64,000 nucleotides of DNA from CAKSQF01 sp963628435 (GCA_963628435.1 CAVGEY010000002.1:1-64000); one strand, 5' to 3'. Shown: positions 44,553 to 52,163, counted from the first letter of the stretch. The notes: generated by a model from the sequence alone, not told the origin. Numbers and translations: made by a program.

Positions 44553-44954
44553 TTATTCCGATTTTTCGGGCAGCGTATCGGCGCTGCCGCCGTCAAATGC
44601 TTTTTCGAAAAGTTCATGCGCTCTGTCCGATTTACCGCTGAGCCAGAGATATGCGAAAAGCGCTTCAAGCGCGGTTGCTTTTCTGTACTGTGCAACGGTT
44701 GCGCTCGGCGGAGGCGGTGCTTTGCTTTGATTTCTCGCCCGTCTGAATACATCCGACTCATCATCACTGAGTTCGGAGATTATTCTGTCTGCCGCCGCCG
44801 ACTGATTTACCGCGGTAACATAATCCATCGCCATTCGGTTCAGTCTGCCCGCTCCGCTGTGACCTTCTTTTATCAGCCGCTCTCTGACAAGCATTTCGAA
44901 AACGGCATCGCCGAGATAGGCAAGGTCGGCCGAAGGTATCTGCGAAGCATTCAT
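44553..44954 (-). CDS. mrnC: Mini-ribonuclease III
   Basis: A short RNase III-type nuclease that matures 23S rRNA in Firmicutes and lacks the dsRNA-binding domain. The catalytic segment LAYLGDAVFEMLVRERLI (about residues 10-27) and the second acidic site ALEALFAYLWLSGKSDRAHE are present; AVNQSAAADRII is also typical. At 133 residues it has the expected length. AAAAGGAGAAC precedes the ATG. It heads a unit with the ROK kinase and CotH paralogue 3 and has a consensus promoter at 44990-45018. Confidence 0.95.
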   Translation of the reverse strand: MNASQIPSADLAYLGDAVFEMLVRERLIKEGHSGAGRLNRMAMDYVTAVNQSAAADRIISELSDDESDVFRRARNQSKAPPPPSATVAQYRKATALEALFAYLWLSGKSDRAHELFEKAFDGGSADTLPEKSE

Positions 44955-44989
44955 ATAGAGCTGTTCTCCTTTTCAAGTAGTTAATGGTT

Positions 44990-45018
44990 ATTTTAGCATA
45001 GTTGCTATTTTTTGTCAA
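44990..45018 (-). promoter_or_regulatory. Consensus promoter of mrnC-rok-cotH
   Basis: On the minus strand TTGACA (45013-45018) and TAAAAT (44990-44995) with a 17-base spacer, 36 bases upstream of the mrnC ATG. Confidence 0.87.
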
Positions 45019-45091
45019 GCGCAATTTATGATATTTGTAAAAAAGCACAATTTGCGCGAAAAGGAAAAATCTGCGTCATTAAGAATAAAAA

Positions 45092-45122
45092 CAAACCGCA
45101 GAGGGTTGATCTCTGCGGTTTG
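45092..45122 (-). terminator. Terminator after the 38-residue peptide gene
   Basis: CAAACCGCAGAG and CTCTGCGGTTTG pair perfectly; on the minus strand TTTTTATTC follows. A short direct-repeat stretch of AAATTGAAAATTGAAAATT type lies between it and the peptide stop. Confidence 0.85.
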
Positions 45123-45200
45123 TTTCCGAATTGCTGATTGCAAATTGAAAATTGAAAATTCTGAATACTTAAATCGAAACGCCTTTGGCGTTTTGGGTTT

Positions 45201-45317
45201 TTACCAGTTAACTTTCGGGATTTCGCCGCTGTCCGCAAGCGAGAGCAGAATGATGTCATCCGAATCGACGGTTATGATTTCGACCGAAGGAGCCTCGTAT
45301 GTTTTCTTGTTGTCCAT
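45201..45317 (-). CDS. 38-residue peptide of unknown function
   Basis: A short frame from the ATG at 45315-45317 to a TAA, preceded by a strong GGAGAGGAGATATTAC ribosome site. The product begins MDNKKTYEAPSVEIITVDSD and ends ILLSLADSGEIPKVNW. The pattern basic start, Y-x-x-P-x-hydrophobic-E, acidic middle and Ser/Gly-rich end recurs in many small peptides of gut Firmicutes and Bacteroidetes, some considered leader-containing peptides, but I know no proven function. No maturation enzyme or exporter is adjacent. It lies between its own promoter (45511-45540) and a perfect terminator, so it forms a small independent transcript. It is too short for standard gene callers. Confidence 0.7.
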   Translation of the reverse strand: MDNKKTYEAPSVEIITVDSDDIILLSLADSGEIPKVNW

Positions 45318-45340
45318 TGTAATATCTCCTCTCCGTTATA

Positions 45341-45505
45341 TCACCCGAGTATTCCCGAACCGATCGGATATTCGGTTATTATGCCGTTTGCATCTGTGAG
45401 AACGGCGGTAACCGAAATGTTCGTTACGGTTGACGGAATGTTTGTGATTATGCATCCGACAAGATGACTGTCAACATTTGCCTTATAAAATTTATATACA
45501 TTCAA
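45341..45505 (-). pseudogene. Possible 3' remnant of a larger gene upstream of the peptide
   Basis: An open frame of 54 codons from a TTG to a TGA, ending 23 bases before the peptide start codon. The product contains DSHLVGCIITNIPSTVTNIS and VTAVLTDANGIITEYPIGSG, and reads like the beta-rich end of an exported protein, with codon use like local genes. No ribosome site precedes the TTG, and a good -10 box (45511-45516) sits right before it, so translation from here is unlikely. It may be the tail of a gene lost by deletion or part of a leader. The rest of the region up to 45597 shows nothing else. Confidence 0.35.
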
Positions 45506-45510
45506 GCTTA

Positions 45511-45540
45511 ATTATAAAGAAAAAAAAGTGTTTTCGGCAA
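45511..45540 (-). promoter_or_regulatory. Possible promoter of the 38-residue peptide transcript
   Basis: On the minus strand TTGCCG (45535-45540) and TATAAT (45511-45516) with an 18-base spacer. Confidence 0.55.
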
Positions 45541-45597
45541 AAAAGTAAAAAAATGTCGTTAAAATTCGACAAACATGCAGAAAATCATAATTATACA

Positions 45598-45636
45598 TAA
45601 AAAAAGGAGAAGTTCCGATTTCAAAGGAACTTCTCC
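45598..45636 (-). terminator. Terminator after secG
   Basis: On the minus strand GGAGAAGTTCC pairs perfectly with GGAACTTCTCC and is followed by seven Ts. Confidence 0.9.
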
Positions 45637-45679
45637 GTGATTTGTGTATTTTTTTCGGTCTATTCCGACAGCCGTAATT

Positions 45680-46084
45680 TTAATTTTCGGCAGTCGAAGG
45701 AGCGGCTGTTGTAACCGGCGCTTCGGTAGTTACGGGAGCTTCGGTAGTTGTCGGAGCAACCGTTGTTACGACAGCTGCGGTGGTCGTATCTCCGTTCAGA
45801 TATTTATCCTCATCGCCGTAATCGACTTTACCTCTGCCGGGCTGAATGATGAAAAGCGCAAGAACAACCGCAACAAACACAATCGCAAGAATGATTGTGA
45901 GTGTATTAAGTTTCTTGTCAACCGTTTTGCCTTTGTATTTTCCGAAAAATGTTTCCGCACCGCCGCCGGACACGACTCCGGACATACGTGAGTTCTTTGC
46001 GCTCTGCATAAGAACGGCGGCAATAAGAAGAACGGCGATTATGATAAGCAGTACGCCGACTATTGTTGTTATTACCTGTGCCAT
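45680..46084 (-). CDS. secG: Protein translocase subunit SecG with Thr-rich tail
   Basis: The small subunit of the SecYEG channel. Two membrane segments (TTIVGVLLIIIAVLLIAAVL; NTLTIILAIVFVAVVLALF) flank the conserved loop with LMQSAKNSRMSGVVSGGG and AETFFGK. Normal SecG is about 75 residues; this one has 134 because of an added tail after the second helix, first acidic (DYGDEDKYLNG) and then about 35 residues of TTTEAPVTTEAPVTTAAP type. Such Thr/Pro tracts otherwise occur here in exported proteins. Both SecG termini normally face outside, so the tail could be extracellular. GGAGGAATAATC precedes the ATG. The tRNA gene lies upstream on the same strand. Confidence 0.93.
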   Translation of the reverse strand: MAQVITTIVGVLLIIIAVLLIAAVLMQSAKNSRMSGVVSGGGAETFFGKYKGKTVDKKLNTLTIILAIVFVAVVLALFIIQPGRGKVDYGDEDKYLNGDTTTAAVVTTVAPTTTEAPVTTEAPVTTAAPSTAEN

Positions 46085-46299
46085 GATTATTCCTCCATAA
46101 TGTTACAATCTTATTCAGGGAATCCGCAGTTTTCGGTGCGGTAAAAAATTTGCCTCGGCGGCAAACGGCGGACAATATCCGCATGCCGTCGGGCGTCATC
46201 GGGAGCATATTCTCTCGTTAATAAACCGAATCCTGCTCCGGACACATTTGTCTGTTTTTCGTATGCCGCAAGTTCGGTTTGGGGGAGCGGCGTTGCCGC

Positions 46300-46376
46300 T
46301 GGTGGGCCATCAGGGACTCGAACCCCGGACCAACCGGTTATGAGCCGGTAGCTCTGACCAACTGAGCTAATGGCCC
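46300..46376 (-). tRNA. tRNA with CAT anticodon (Ile2 or elongator Met)
   Basis: On the minus strand a full cloverleaf of 77 bases including an encoded CCA: acceptor GGGCCAT/ATGGCCC with discriminator A, D-arm GCTC-AGTTGGTCA-GAGC, anticodon arm ACCGG-CTCATAA-CCGGT and T-arm CGGGG-TTCGAGT-CCCTG. The anticodon is CAT. C4-G69 and C5-G68 pairs agree with lysidine-modified tRNA-Ile2, but an elongator tRNA-Met cannot be excluded; it is not an initiator, since three consecutive G-C pairs at the base of the anticodon stem are lacking and base 1 is paired. Confidence 0.95.
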
Positions 46377-46407
46377 TCATTTCGGAATCTGCTCATAAAG
46401 CACGGTA

Positions 46408-46436
46408 AGTATATCACAAATTATTCGGCTTGTCAA
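46408..46436 (-). promoter_or_regulatory. Promoter of the tRNA (and possibly secG)
   Basis: On the minus strand TTGACA (46431-46436) and TATACT (46408-46413) with a 17-base spacer, 32 bases upstream of the tRNA 5' end. Confidence 0.85.
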
Positions 46437-46467
46437 TAGAAAAAAACGATTTTTTTCAATTTTTATC

Positions 46468-46496
46468 TTGACAAAAAAGTCAAATAACATTATCAT
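46468..46496 (+). promoter_or_regulatory. Promoter of hprK
   Basis: TTGACA (46468-46473) and TATCAT (46491-46496) with a 17-base spacer, about 95 bases before the hprK ATG. Confidence 0.7.
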
Positions 46497-46590
46497 TTAT
46501 TTGATACGAGGTGACTGCGGGCAGGCGGAAAAAGCCCGCGGAAATCGCCGGATTTTTATAATAAATAATATTAAAGGAAGTTTTTCGGAG

Positions 46591-47538
46591 ATGGCAGAAC
46601 TTTACTCTGTTTCACTCGGTGATCTTATCACCGAGTTCAACCTTCAAACGCTCTATATGCCCGATCATGAAATCCGCATCGACTGTATGGATGTCAACCG
46701 TCCCGGTCTTTGTCTTGCGGGATTTTTCGATCATTTTGAACCGCGCCGCATCGAAATCATAGGAAATGTCGAAAGTCTGTATATCAGAAGTCTGCCGATT
46801 GAAAAGCAGAAAGAGAGCATTGAGCTTTTTCTCTCACATTCGCCCCGTGCGGTTGTCGTAACGAGAAATCTGCCTGTGGAAGACTGGTTTGTGAATCTCG
46901 CCGCCAAATATGACATTCCCCTGCTCCACTCCTCTCTTTCAACATCCGAATTTATGGCGGCGCTCATCAGTTCTCTCTGCGTTTCTCTCGCGCCGAGAAT
47001 CACCCGTCACGGAGTGCTTGTCGAAATATACGGCGAAGGCGTAATGCTGACCGGCGACAGCGGAATAGGAAAAAGCGAGACGGCAATCGAGCTTGTAAAG
47101 CGCGGACACCGTCTTATCGCCGACGATGCGGTCGAAATCAAAAAGGTTTCGGCAAAAACGCTTGTCGGAAGCGCACCCGAACTTATCAGGCATTATATAG
47201 AGCTGCGCGGAATCGGAATCGTCGATGTCCGTCGTCTGTTCGGTATGGGAGCCGTAAAGATGACCGAGAAAATAGACCTTATCGTTGCGCTCGAGCCGTG
47301 GGACAGTGAAAAAGATTACGACAGATTCGGTCTTGAAACCGAATGCGAAGATGTTATGGGAATTATGGTTCCGAAACTCACAATACCGGTAAAACCGGGA
47401 AGAAACCTCGCGATAATCCTCGAAATCGCGGCGATGAATCACCGTCAGAAGAAGATGGGCTACAACACTGCCGAAGAGTTCAACAAGCGGCTTATGGCGC
47501 AGTACGAGTCGCAGAATCCCGACGGCTCGGCCAACTGA
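46591..47538 (+). CDS. hprK: HPr kinase/phosphorylase
   Basis: Phosphorylates and dephosphorylates Ser46 of HPr to set carbon catabolite control. The start is the ATG at 46591 after AAAGGAAG-type sequence, giving 315 residues; the longer frame from 46468 starts inside the promoter. The P-loop GDSGIGKS lies at residues 155-162, followed by RGHRLIADDAVEI, and the HprK signature is seen in IELRGIGIVDVRRLFGMGAV. The N-terminal domain (LRITE-like, EIRIDCMDVNRPGLCLAGFF) is normal. A RNHCP gene follows after ten bases. An HPr-like gene with Ser46 but no His15 is at 53695. Confidence 0.97.
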   Translation: MAELYSVSLGDLITEFNLQTLYMPDHEIRIDCMDVNRPGLCLAGFFDHFEPRRIEIIGNVESLYIRSLPIEKQKESIELFLSHSPRAVVVTRNLPVEDWFVNLAAKYDIPLLHSSLSTSEFMAALISSLCVSLAPRITRHGVLVEIYGEGVMLTGDSGIGKSETAIELVKRGHRLIADDAVEIKKVSAKTLVGSAPELIRHYIELRGIGIVDVRRLFGMGAVKMTEKIDLIVALEPWDSEKDYDRFGLETECEDVMGIMVPKLTIPVKPGRNLAIILEIAAMNHRQKKMGYNTAEEFNKRLMAQYESQNPDGSAN

Positions 47539-47548
47539 CCGCATTATT

Positions 47549-47875
47549 ATGGAAACAAAAAGATTTACGAAAAATGACGACGGCTTTGTCTGTCTGCACT
47601 GCGGCAAAGAGGTTCCGCCGCTTGTGAAAACATCGCGAAATCACTGTCCGTACTGTCTGTGGTCGCTGCATATCGACATCATGCCGGGCGACAGAGCCAA
47701 CGAATGTCACGGAGAGCTTGAACCGATTGCCGTAATTCCGGATGCGAAAAAGGGATTCATCATAATTCACAAATGCCGAAAATGCGGCGAAATCCGCCGA
47801 AACAAGGCGGCGCTTGACGGGAATATCCCGGATGACCGCAACCTGCTGATAAAACTTACCGCAATGTCCTATTGA
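47549..47875 (+). CDS. RNHCP-domain zinc-ribbon protein
   Basis: A 108-residue protein named for its RNHCPYC motif (about residues 31-37). Cys pairs suggest two zinc sites: FVCLHCGKEV with NHCPYCLWSL, and HKCRKCGEIRRNKAALD. MPGDRANECHG is also conserved in the family. Its function is unknown; it is often found near RNA- or translation-related genes. It follows hprK by ten bases and shares its transcript, which ends in a strong terminator. Confidence 0.88.
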   Translation: METKRFTKNDDGFVCLHCGKEVPPLVKTSRNHCPYCLWSLHIDIMPGDRANECHGELEPIAVIPDAKKGFIIIHKCRKCGEIRRNKAALDGNIPDDRNLLIKLTAMSY

Positions 47876-47898
47876 GCAAAACAATACAAGAGTGAATA

Positions 47899-47934
47899 AA
47901 AGTCCGTATGCATAAAAGCATACGGACTTTTTTC
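47899..47934 (+). terminator. Terminator after hprK-RNHCP
   Basis: AAGTCCGTATGC and GCATACGGACTT pair over 12 bp around an ATAAAA loop, then a T-run. Confidence 0.92.
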
Positions 47935-48015
47935 GGTATGACATTCGTGTCTCAAAACATTTTGCGTTCGGTTGGGTATCCGACGGGGCGCATATTGCAT
48001 ATTATAAACCGGCAT

Positions 48016-48570
48016 TTACCACTCGCCGACATATTTGCGTACTTTAAGGCAAACCGCAGACGAAAGCAGAATTTTCAGCGCATCGGGGATCAGAAAAGGC
48101 AGAACGCAGGCGAGAAAAGCGGATTCAAGCGATGATTTTGTGACTATCACATACCACAGGCATCCTACCGCATAGCACACAGCCACGCCTGCCGCCATGG
48201 ATGCGGCAAGTCCGAAGAAATGTTTACCGATGCGTTTTGAGAGTATTCCCGTAACAAGGGCGGCGGGAAGAAATCCGACTATAAAGCCGCCTGTTGCGCC
48301 CGCAATATGACCGATTCCTCCCGAAAAACCCGAAAATACGGGCAGGCCTATCGCGCCGAGTGCGATATAAACGGCAACCGAAATCACCGAGCCGACAGGC
48401 CCGAGAAGAGCGGCGGTAATACAGACACCGGCTGTCTGAAGTGTAATCGGAACAAGCGTCGGCAGTTTGATTGTGACAAATCCGCAGACCGTTATGAATG
48501 CGGCGAACATAGCGCAGCTGACGATGCGGGTAATTTTTTTGTGGTTTTTTGAATTATTTATGCTTGCCAT
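48016..48570 (-). CDS. bioY: Biotin transporter BioY (ECF S component)
   Basis: A 184-residue membrane protein that binds biotin and works with the shared ECF energizing module or alone. Six hydrophobic segments are seen. Family hallmarks are KLPTLVPITLQTAGVCITAA, GPVGSVISVAVYIALGAIGL, FSGGIGHIAGATGGFIVGF and an aromatic-rich CYAVGCLWYVIV segment. Its start overlaps the stop of ogt by 13 bases, so it is last in a three-gene unit. The ECF ATPase genes are not in this window. It is functionally linked to birA at 32805. Confidence 0.95.
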   Translation of the reverse strand: MASINNSKNHKKITRIVSCAMFAAFITVCGFVTIKLPTLVPITLQTAGVCITAALLGPVGSVISVAVYIALGAIGLPVFSGFSGGIGHIAGATGGFIVGFLPAALVTGILSKRIGKHFFGLAASMAAGVAVCYAVGCLWYVIVTKSSLESAFLACVLPFLIPDALKILLSSAVCLKVRKYVGEW

Positions 48571-49040
48571 TTGATTTTCTCCGTATTAAGCAGAACTTTT
48601 TTCCTTTCGATGCCTGCCGAAAAACCGCCGAGAGAGCCGTTTGAAGATATAACGCGGTGACAGGGTATGAGAATAAGTATATTGTTTGCACCCACCGCCC
48701 GGCCGACCGCTCTGGCGGCTTTTTTGTTTCCGAGCGATTTTGCAACATCCCGATAGCTTGCCGTCTTTCCGTAAGGAATTTTCAGCAGCGAATTCCAGAC
48801 CGATTTTGCGAATTCGGTTCCGCCCGGATCAAGCGGTATATCGAAATTTTCTCTTCTGCCGTCGAAATATTCCCGAAGTTCGACTCTTAACTTTTCGAGC
48901 AGCGGACAGCTGTTCCCGATTACGGTTCCGGCTTCGGATATCGGCAGAAGAGATTTCAGCGATTTGCCGTCCGAATATGCCGCAAGTCTGCCTATCGGGC
49001 TGTCAATAGCGGCAAAAAATTCGGCTTTCGTATCATTCAT
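48558..49040 (-). CDS. ogt: Methylated-DNA-protein cysteine methyltransferase
   Basis: Repairs O6-methylguanine by transferring the methyl group to its own Cys. The start is the ATG at 49038-49040, with GGAG ten bases upstream, giving 160 residues and an eight-base overlap with the GH43-HAD gene. The active-site motif IPCHRV is followed by ISSNGSLGGFSAGIERKKVL; the helix-turn-helix Arg region KIPYGKTASYRDVAKSLGNK and RAVGRAVGANN are complete. The N-terminal domain is reduced, as in Ogt. It overlaps bioY downstream. Confidence 0.95.
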   Translation of the reverse strand: MNDTKAEFFAAIDSPIGRLAAYSDGKSLKSLLPISEAGTVIGNSCPLLEKLRVELREYFDGRRENFDIPLDPGGTEFAKSVWNSLLKIPYGKTASYRDVAKSLGNKKAARAVGRAVGANNILILIPCHRVISSNGSLGGFSAGIERKKVLLNTEKIKWQA

Positions 49041-50709
49041 CGAGAAAATCTCCGATTTCGCGGAATTTTCCGTGTGCGTATGCACCGACATCGGCATTTT
49101 CGGGATTCATAAGAAAATCGGTTACAAGGAAAGATTTGATTCCCGATTTTTCCGCTCCCATATCCTCGGCGACATTATTTCCGAACATTATGCAGTTTTC
49201 GGGAGATTTGCCGATTGCTTTGAGAATACCGTCAAAATATTCTTTTGTCGGCTTGCAGAAACGGCTGTTTTCATAATCGGTTATATATATGAAATCATCC
49301 GCCGAAAGACCCACCCACGCAAGTCTTGCCTCAAGTGCGGCGCGCGGAAAGACGGGATTTGTCGCAAGCACGAGCGAGTATCCTTTTTCACGCAGCTTTT
49401 TTACAAGAGATGCGGTATCAAACGAGCCGCTTTCAATCATATCGTATCTTACCGCCGATTTTGCGCCGTTAAATTCGGCTTTGTAAAAATCGAAAAGCAG
49501 ATTTATAAATTCTTCACTGCGCTCCCCGAACTCTTCTTTCGCGATTTTATCGAACACTTCCCTATTGCTTGTATTTCCGCCGTTTTTCGACATTGCGCGA
49601 AAGCCTTTCCAGATTGTATCGGTAACTCTCTTCGGCTCAAAACCGTATTCGCCGAGCTTTTTGCACATCAGTCCGAGATAAATTTTTACGAAATCGTCCT
49701 GAGTCATCGGCACGAGCGTTCCGTCAAGGTCGAAAAGCAGGGTGTCCGGCTTTGCTCTGCCTTCGGACGGTACGGGGAGCATTTCTCCGGGGACTGCGGG
49801 TTTGCCGAACATCGGAACGCCGTTATCCCAAAATATCTTCTGCATGCGTACCGAACGCCCGCCCCACGAACTGCCTTTTACACTGTTGGCGTGATATATA
49901 ATATAGTCTTCACTGCCGTCGGGTGATTTTGTAAACGAGCAGTGACCGGGGCCGTACGAGCCTTCGTCGGCGGAAAATACCGGTTTTTCGTATTTTTTCC
50001 AGCTCCGCGGATCAAGAGGATCTCCGCCTTTATATTCGAGCATTCCGAGGCAGTAATCATCCGACCAGCTTCCCGACGCGCTGTAAACCATAAAAATCCT
50101 GCCGTCATGATAAAGCGCCGCAGGGCCCTCGTTTATCGACGGCAGTCCGCCGCCGCAAGATTTCATCTCCCAATCGAATTCGGGGCAGGATATAAGTGAG
50201 CGTTCCCCTTCGAGTGTGTGGGCGTTCTTCATTCGGGCAATATACAGATTCTGCTGAAGATTCAGATCCCCCGACCAGCCCGACCAGACAAAATAGTCGG
50301 CATCGCCGATTTTCACGACCGTTCCGTCAATCGCCCATTTATCGTAAGGAGGCATAACCGAAATTTTTCCGATCATTTCGTATTTTCCGCAGGGATCGTC
50401 GGTGAGTGCGCCGAGCACATACATTCTGTGATTGTCATTGCTGCCGTCATCGGCGGCAACATATATATACCATCTGCCGTCGATTCGGTGAAGTTCGGGC
50501 GCCCAGTATTCGCACGACCACGCCGTGCCGCACGGTGCCGTATAAACCGCTCCTCCGTTTTCGGACGGTCGGATATTCTGAATTTTATCCGCGCGGGTAA
50601 CATTTACCCCGTTCCCCGTTGAATAGCAGTAATAATAGTATCCGCCGTATTTTGTGACAAACGGATCGTCTCCGTGTTTGATAATCGGGTTTGTGAAAAA
50701 TTCTCCCAT
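49033..50709 (-). CDS. Fused GH43 glycosidase and HAD hydrolase
   Basis: A single 558-residue frame joins two enzymes. Residues 1 to about 315 are a GH43 five-bladed propeller: the base Asp in HGDDPFVTKYGG, the middle Asp in YDKWAIDGTVVKIGDADYF and the acid Glu in SINEGPAALYHDGR. From about residue 321 a HAD phosphatase starts abruptly: LLFDLDGTLVP (motif I), SLVLATNPVFPRAAL (motif II), FCKPTKEYF (Lys) and CIMFGNNVAEDMGAEKSG (motif IV). No signal peptide is present, so GH43 would act on imported oligosaccharides. Residue 319 or so is Lys where a free HAD would have Met, so loss of a start and stop could have created the fusion. GGAGGAATATAAAG precedes the ATG. Confidence 0.9.
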   Translation of the reverse strand: MGEFFTNPIIKHGDDPFVTKYGGYYYYCYSTGNGVNVTRADKIQNIRPSENGGAVYTAPCGTAWSCEYWAPELHRIDGRWYIYVAADDGSNDNHRMYVLGALTDDPCGKYEMIGKISVMPPYDKWAIDGTVVKIGDADYFVWSGWSGDLNLQQNLYIARMKNAHTLEGERSLISCPEFDWEMKSCGGGLPSINEGPAALYHDGRIFMVYSASGSWSDDYCLGMLEYKGGDPLDPRSWKKYEKPVFSADEGSYGPGHCSFTKSPDGSEDYIIYHANSVKGSSWGGRSVRMQKIFWDNGVPMFGKPAVPGEMLPVPSEGRAKPDTLLFDLDGTLVPMTQDDFVKIYLGLMCKKLGEYGFEPKRVTDTIWKGFRAMSKNGGNTSNREVFDKIAKEEFGERSEEFINLLFDFYKAEFNGAKSAVRYDMIESGSFDTASLVKKLREKGYSLVLATNPVFPRAALEARLAWVGLSADDFIYITDYENSRFCKPTKEYFDGILKAIGKSPENCIMFGNNVAEDMGAEKSGIKSFLVTDFLMNPENADVGAYAHGKFREIGDFLDE

Positions 50710-50745
50710 AGCTTTATATTCCTCCGCGATTCGGTTTTCTAACCG

Positions 50746-50774
50746 ATTATATCACTCTTTTCCGATTTTTTCAA
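50746..50774 (-). promoter_or_regulatory. Promoter of the GH43-HAD/ogt/bioY unit
   Basis: On the minus strand TTGAAA (50769-50774) and TATAAT (50746-50751) with a 17-base spacer. Confidence 0.8.
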
Positions 50775-50937
50775 GCTTATACCGTTTTGTCCCGACAAAC
50801 TTGTTTCAAATTTATTATACATTCGGAAACACAGACGAAACATTTTTTGTTTAGAATCAATGGTGGATGGCGGCACGCTCACCGCGCCGTCATATACTCT
50901 GCCCTTTGTTTTCGGGCAGACTTCGGGGGTAAAATTT

Positions 50938-51465
50938 ATGGGCAGATTCGGCAGATGGCTTTATGATTTTATGCGGGGACGGAACGGCTTCGACTATTTC
51001 GGATACATACTTTCGTGGCTTTATCTGATTCTCCTCTTTATCGAAATCATAGTCGGATTTTTTTCGAAAACGGCGGCATCGGTTATTTCGGTCATACTCT
51101 GGATCCTGCTCATTTACATGATTTTCAGGATTTTTTCGAAAAATACAGCCGCCCGTTCACGCGAAAACGAAAAATTCAGATCATTCATGTCAAAAATCGG
51201 GCTCGGATCTTTGGGGTACGGCGGCGGATTCGGAGGTTCGTATGACAGATTTTACGAAGACAAGGTAAATGACGGCAGATATGGCAAATCGAGGAGCGGT
51301 ACGGGTAACGCCAAAAAAGGCAAAAAGCAAAAACTCCCCCGCGACAAATACCATGTTTACAGAATATGCCCCGGATGCAAGGCAAATATCAGACTGCCGA
51401 AAGAAAAAGGACAGCACAGCGTACGCTGTCCCGGATGCGGAACGCTTTTCGATGTAAAAATATAA
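50938..51465 (+). CDS. Membrane protein with C-terminal zinc ribbon
   Basis: A 175-residue protein from the ATG that follows CGGGGGTAAAATTT. An N-terminal basic/aromatic helix (GRFGRWLYDFMRGRNGFDYF) leads to two membrane segments (ILSWLYLILLFIEIIVGFF; SVISVILWILLIYMIFRIF). A long, Gly/Lys-rich flexible part (LGYGGGFGGSYDRFYEDK; GNAKKGKKQKLPRDKY) ends in a zinc ribbon, ICPGCKANIRLPKEKGQHSV then RCPGCGTLFDVKI. This layout is common in Clostridial proteins of unknown function. Upstream the promoter is not clear. Confidence 0.8.
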   Translation: MGRFGRWLYDFMRGRNGFDYFGYILSWLYLILLFIEIIVGFFSKTAASVISVILWILLIYMIFRIFSKNTAARSRENEKFRSFMSKIGLGSLGYGGGFGGSYDRFYEDKVNDGRYGKSRSGTGNAKKGKKQKLPRDKYHVYRICPGCKANIRLPKEKGQHSVRCPGCGTLFDVKI

Positions 51466-51556
51466 AAAGAAACTTTCGGAGAGAAAAAAAACTTACAAAT
51501 ACGAAGAGCTTTTTGATTATTTTTACGCAGAATGTCTTATTTATGACTGTTTTTTA

Positions 51557-51585
51557 TTGACAAATCAATATGATGATGCTATAAT
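51557..51585 (+). promoter_or_regulatory. Consensus promoter of the TM2-domain gene
   Basis: TTGACA (51557-51562) and TATAAT (51580-51585) with a 17-base spacer. Confidence 0.9.
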
Positions 51586-51617
51586 ACAGAAAAATAATGG
51601 CATAGGAGATTATCAAT

Positions 51618-52046
51618 ATGTATTGTAAGAATTGCGGACAACAGCTTGAAGATAATGCGGCTTTTTGCGTTCACTGCGGCGTGCAGAAGGGTGCCGGAAA
51701 CAAATTCTGCCCCAGCTGCGGCAAAGAAACCGCTGAAGGCGCGGTAGTCTGTATAAACTGCGGAGTCGCTCTGTCGCCCGCTTATCAGCAGCCCGCCGCA
51801 AAATCCGCCGAGCAGAAGAGCAAGCTCGTTGTCGGACTTCTCGGCATCTTCCTCGGATCTTTCGGCATTCACAATTTCTATCTCGGATACACCAAAAAAG
51901 CGGTTATTCAGCTTCTTGTAACACTTCTGACATGCGGATTCGGCGCGGTTGTTATGGAAGTCTGGGGCCTTATCGAAGGTATTTTCTACCTTATGGGCAA
52001 GGAAGGCTACACAACCGATGCAAACGGCACTCCGCTGAAAGAATGA
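51618..52046 (+). CDS. TM2-domain protein with two zinc ribbons
   Basis: A 142-residue membrane protein of unknown function. Two zinc-ribbon units occupy the N-terminus (MYCKNCGQQLEDNAAFCVHC and FCPSCGKETAEGAVVCINCG), followed by an Ala/Gln/Lys linker and a TM2 domain (KSKLVVGLLGIFLGSFGIHN, YLGYTKKAVIQLLVTLL, VVMEVWGLIEGIFYLMG). The tail ends in TTDANGTPLKE, a usual end for such proteins in Firmicutes. It has a perfect promoter and its own terminator. Confidence 0.92.
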   Translation: MYCKNCGQQLEDNAAFCVHCGVQKGAGNKFCPSCGKETAEGAVVCINCGVALSPAYQQPAAKSAEQKSKLVVGLLGIFLGSFGIHNFYLGYTKKAVIQLLVTLLTCGFGAVVMEVWGLIEGIFYLMGKEGYTTDANGTPLKE

Positions 52047-52080
52047 CACGATTATTCGACCGTTAAGTTACACATCACAT

Positions 52081-52114
52081 AAAATAACCTGCCGAAACGG
52101 CAGGTTATTTTATT
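52081..52114 (+). terminator. Terminator after the TM2-domain gene
   Basis: AAATAACCTGCC and GGCAGGTTATTT pair perfectly with a GAAAC loop, then TATT. Confidence 0.88.
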
Positions 52115-52163
52115 ATAAATATTCATTTTTCGCATAATAATGCATAAAATTCGGCGCAAACAC

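Noticed and set aside
45125..45165. AAATTG direct repeats after the peptide gene
   Set aside because: Only a few short AT-rich units; no evidence for a mobile or CRISPR element.
46111..46380. Short open frame running through the tRNA gene
   Set aside because: Its first 25 codons are the tRNA read as protein, a well-known false gene.
48964..49926. Plus-strand open frame of 320 codons
   Set aside because: Antisense to the GH43-HAD gene; no ribosome site or motif.
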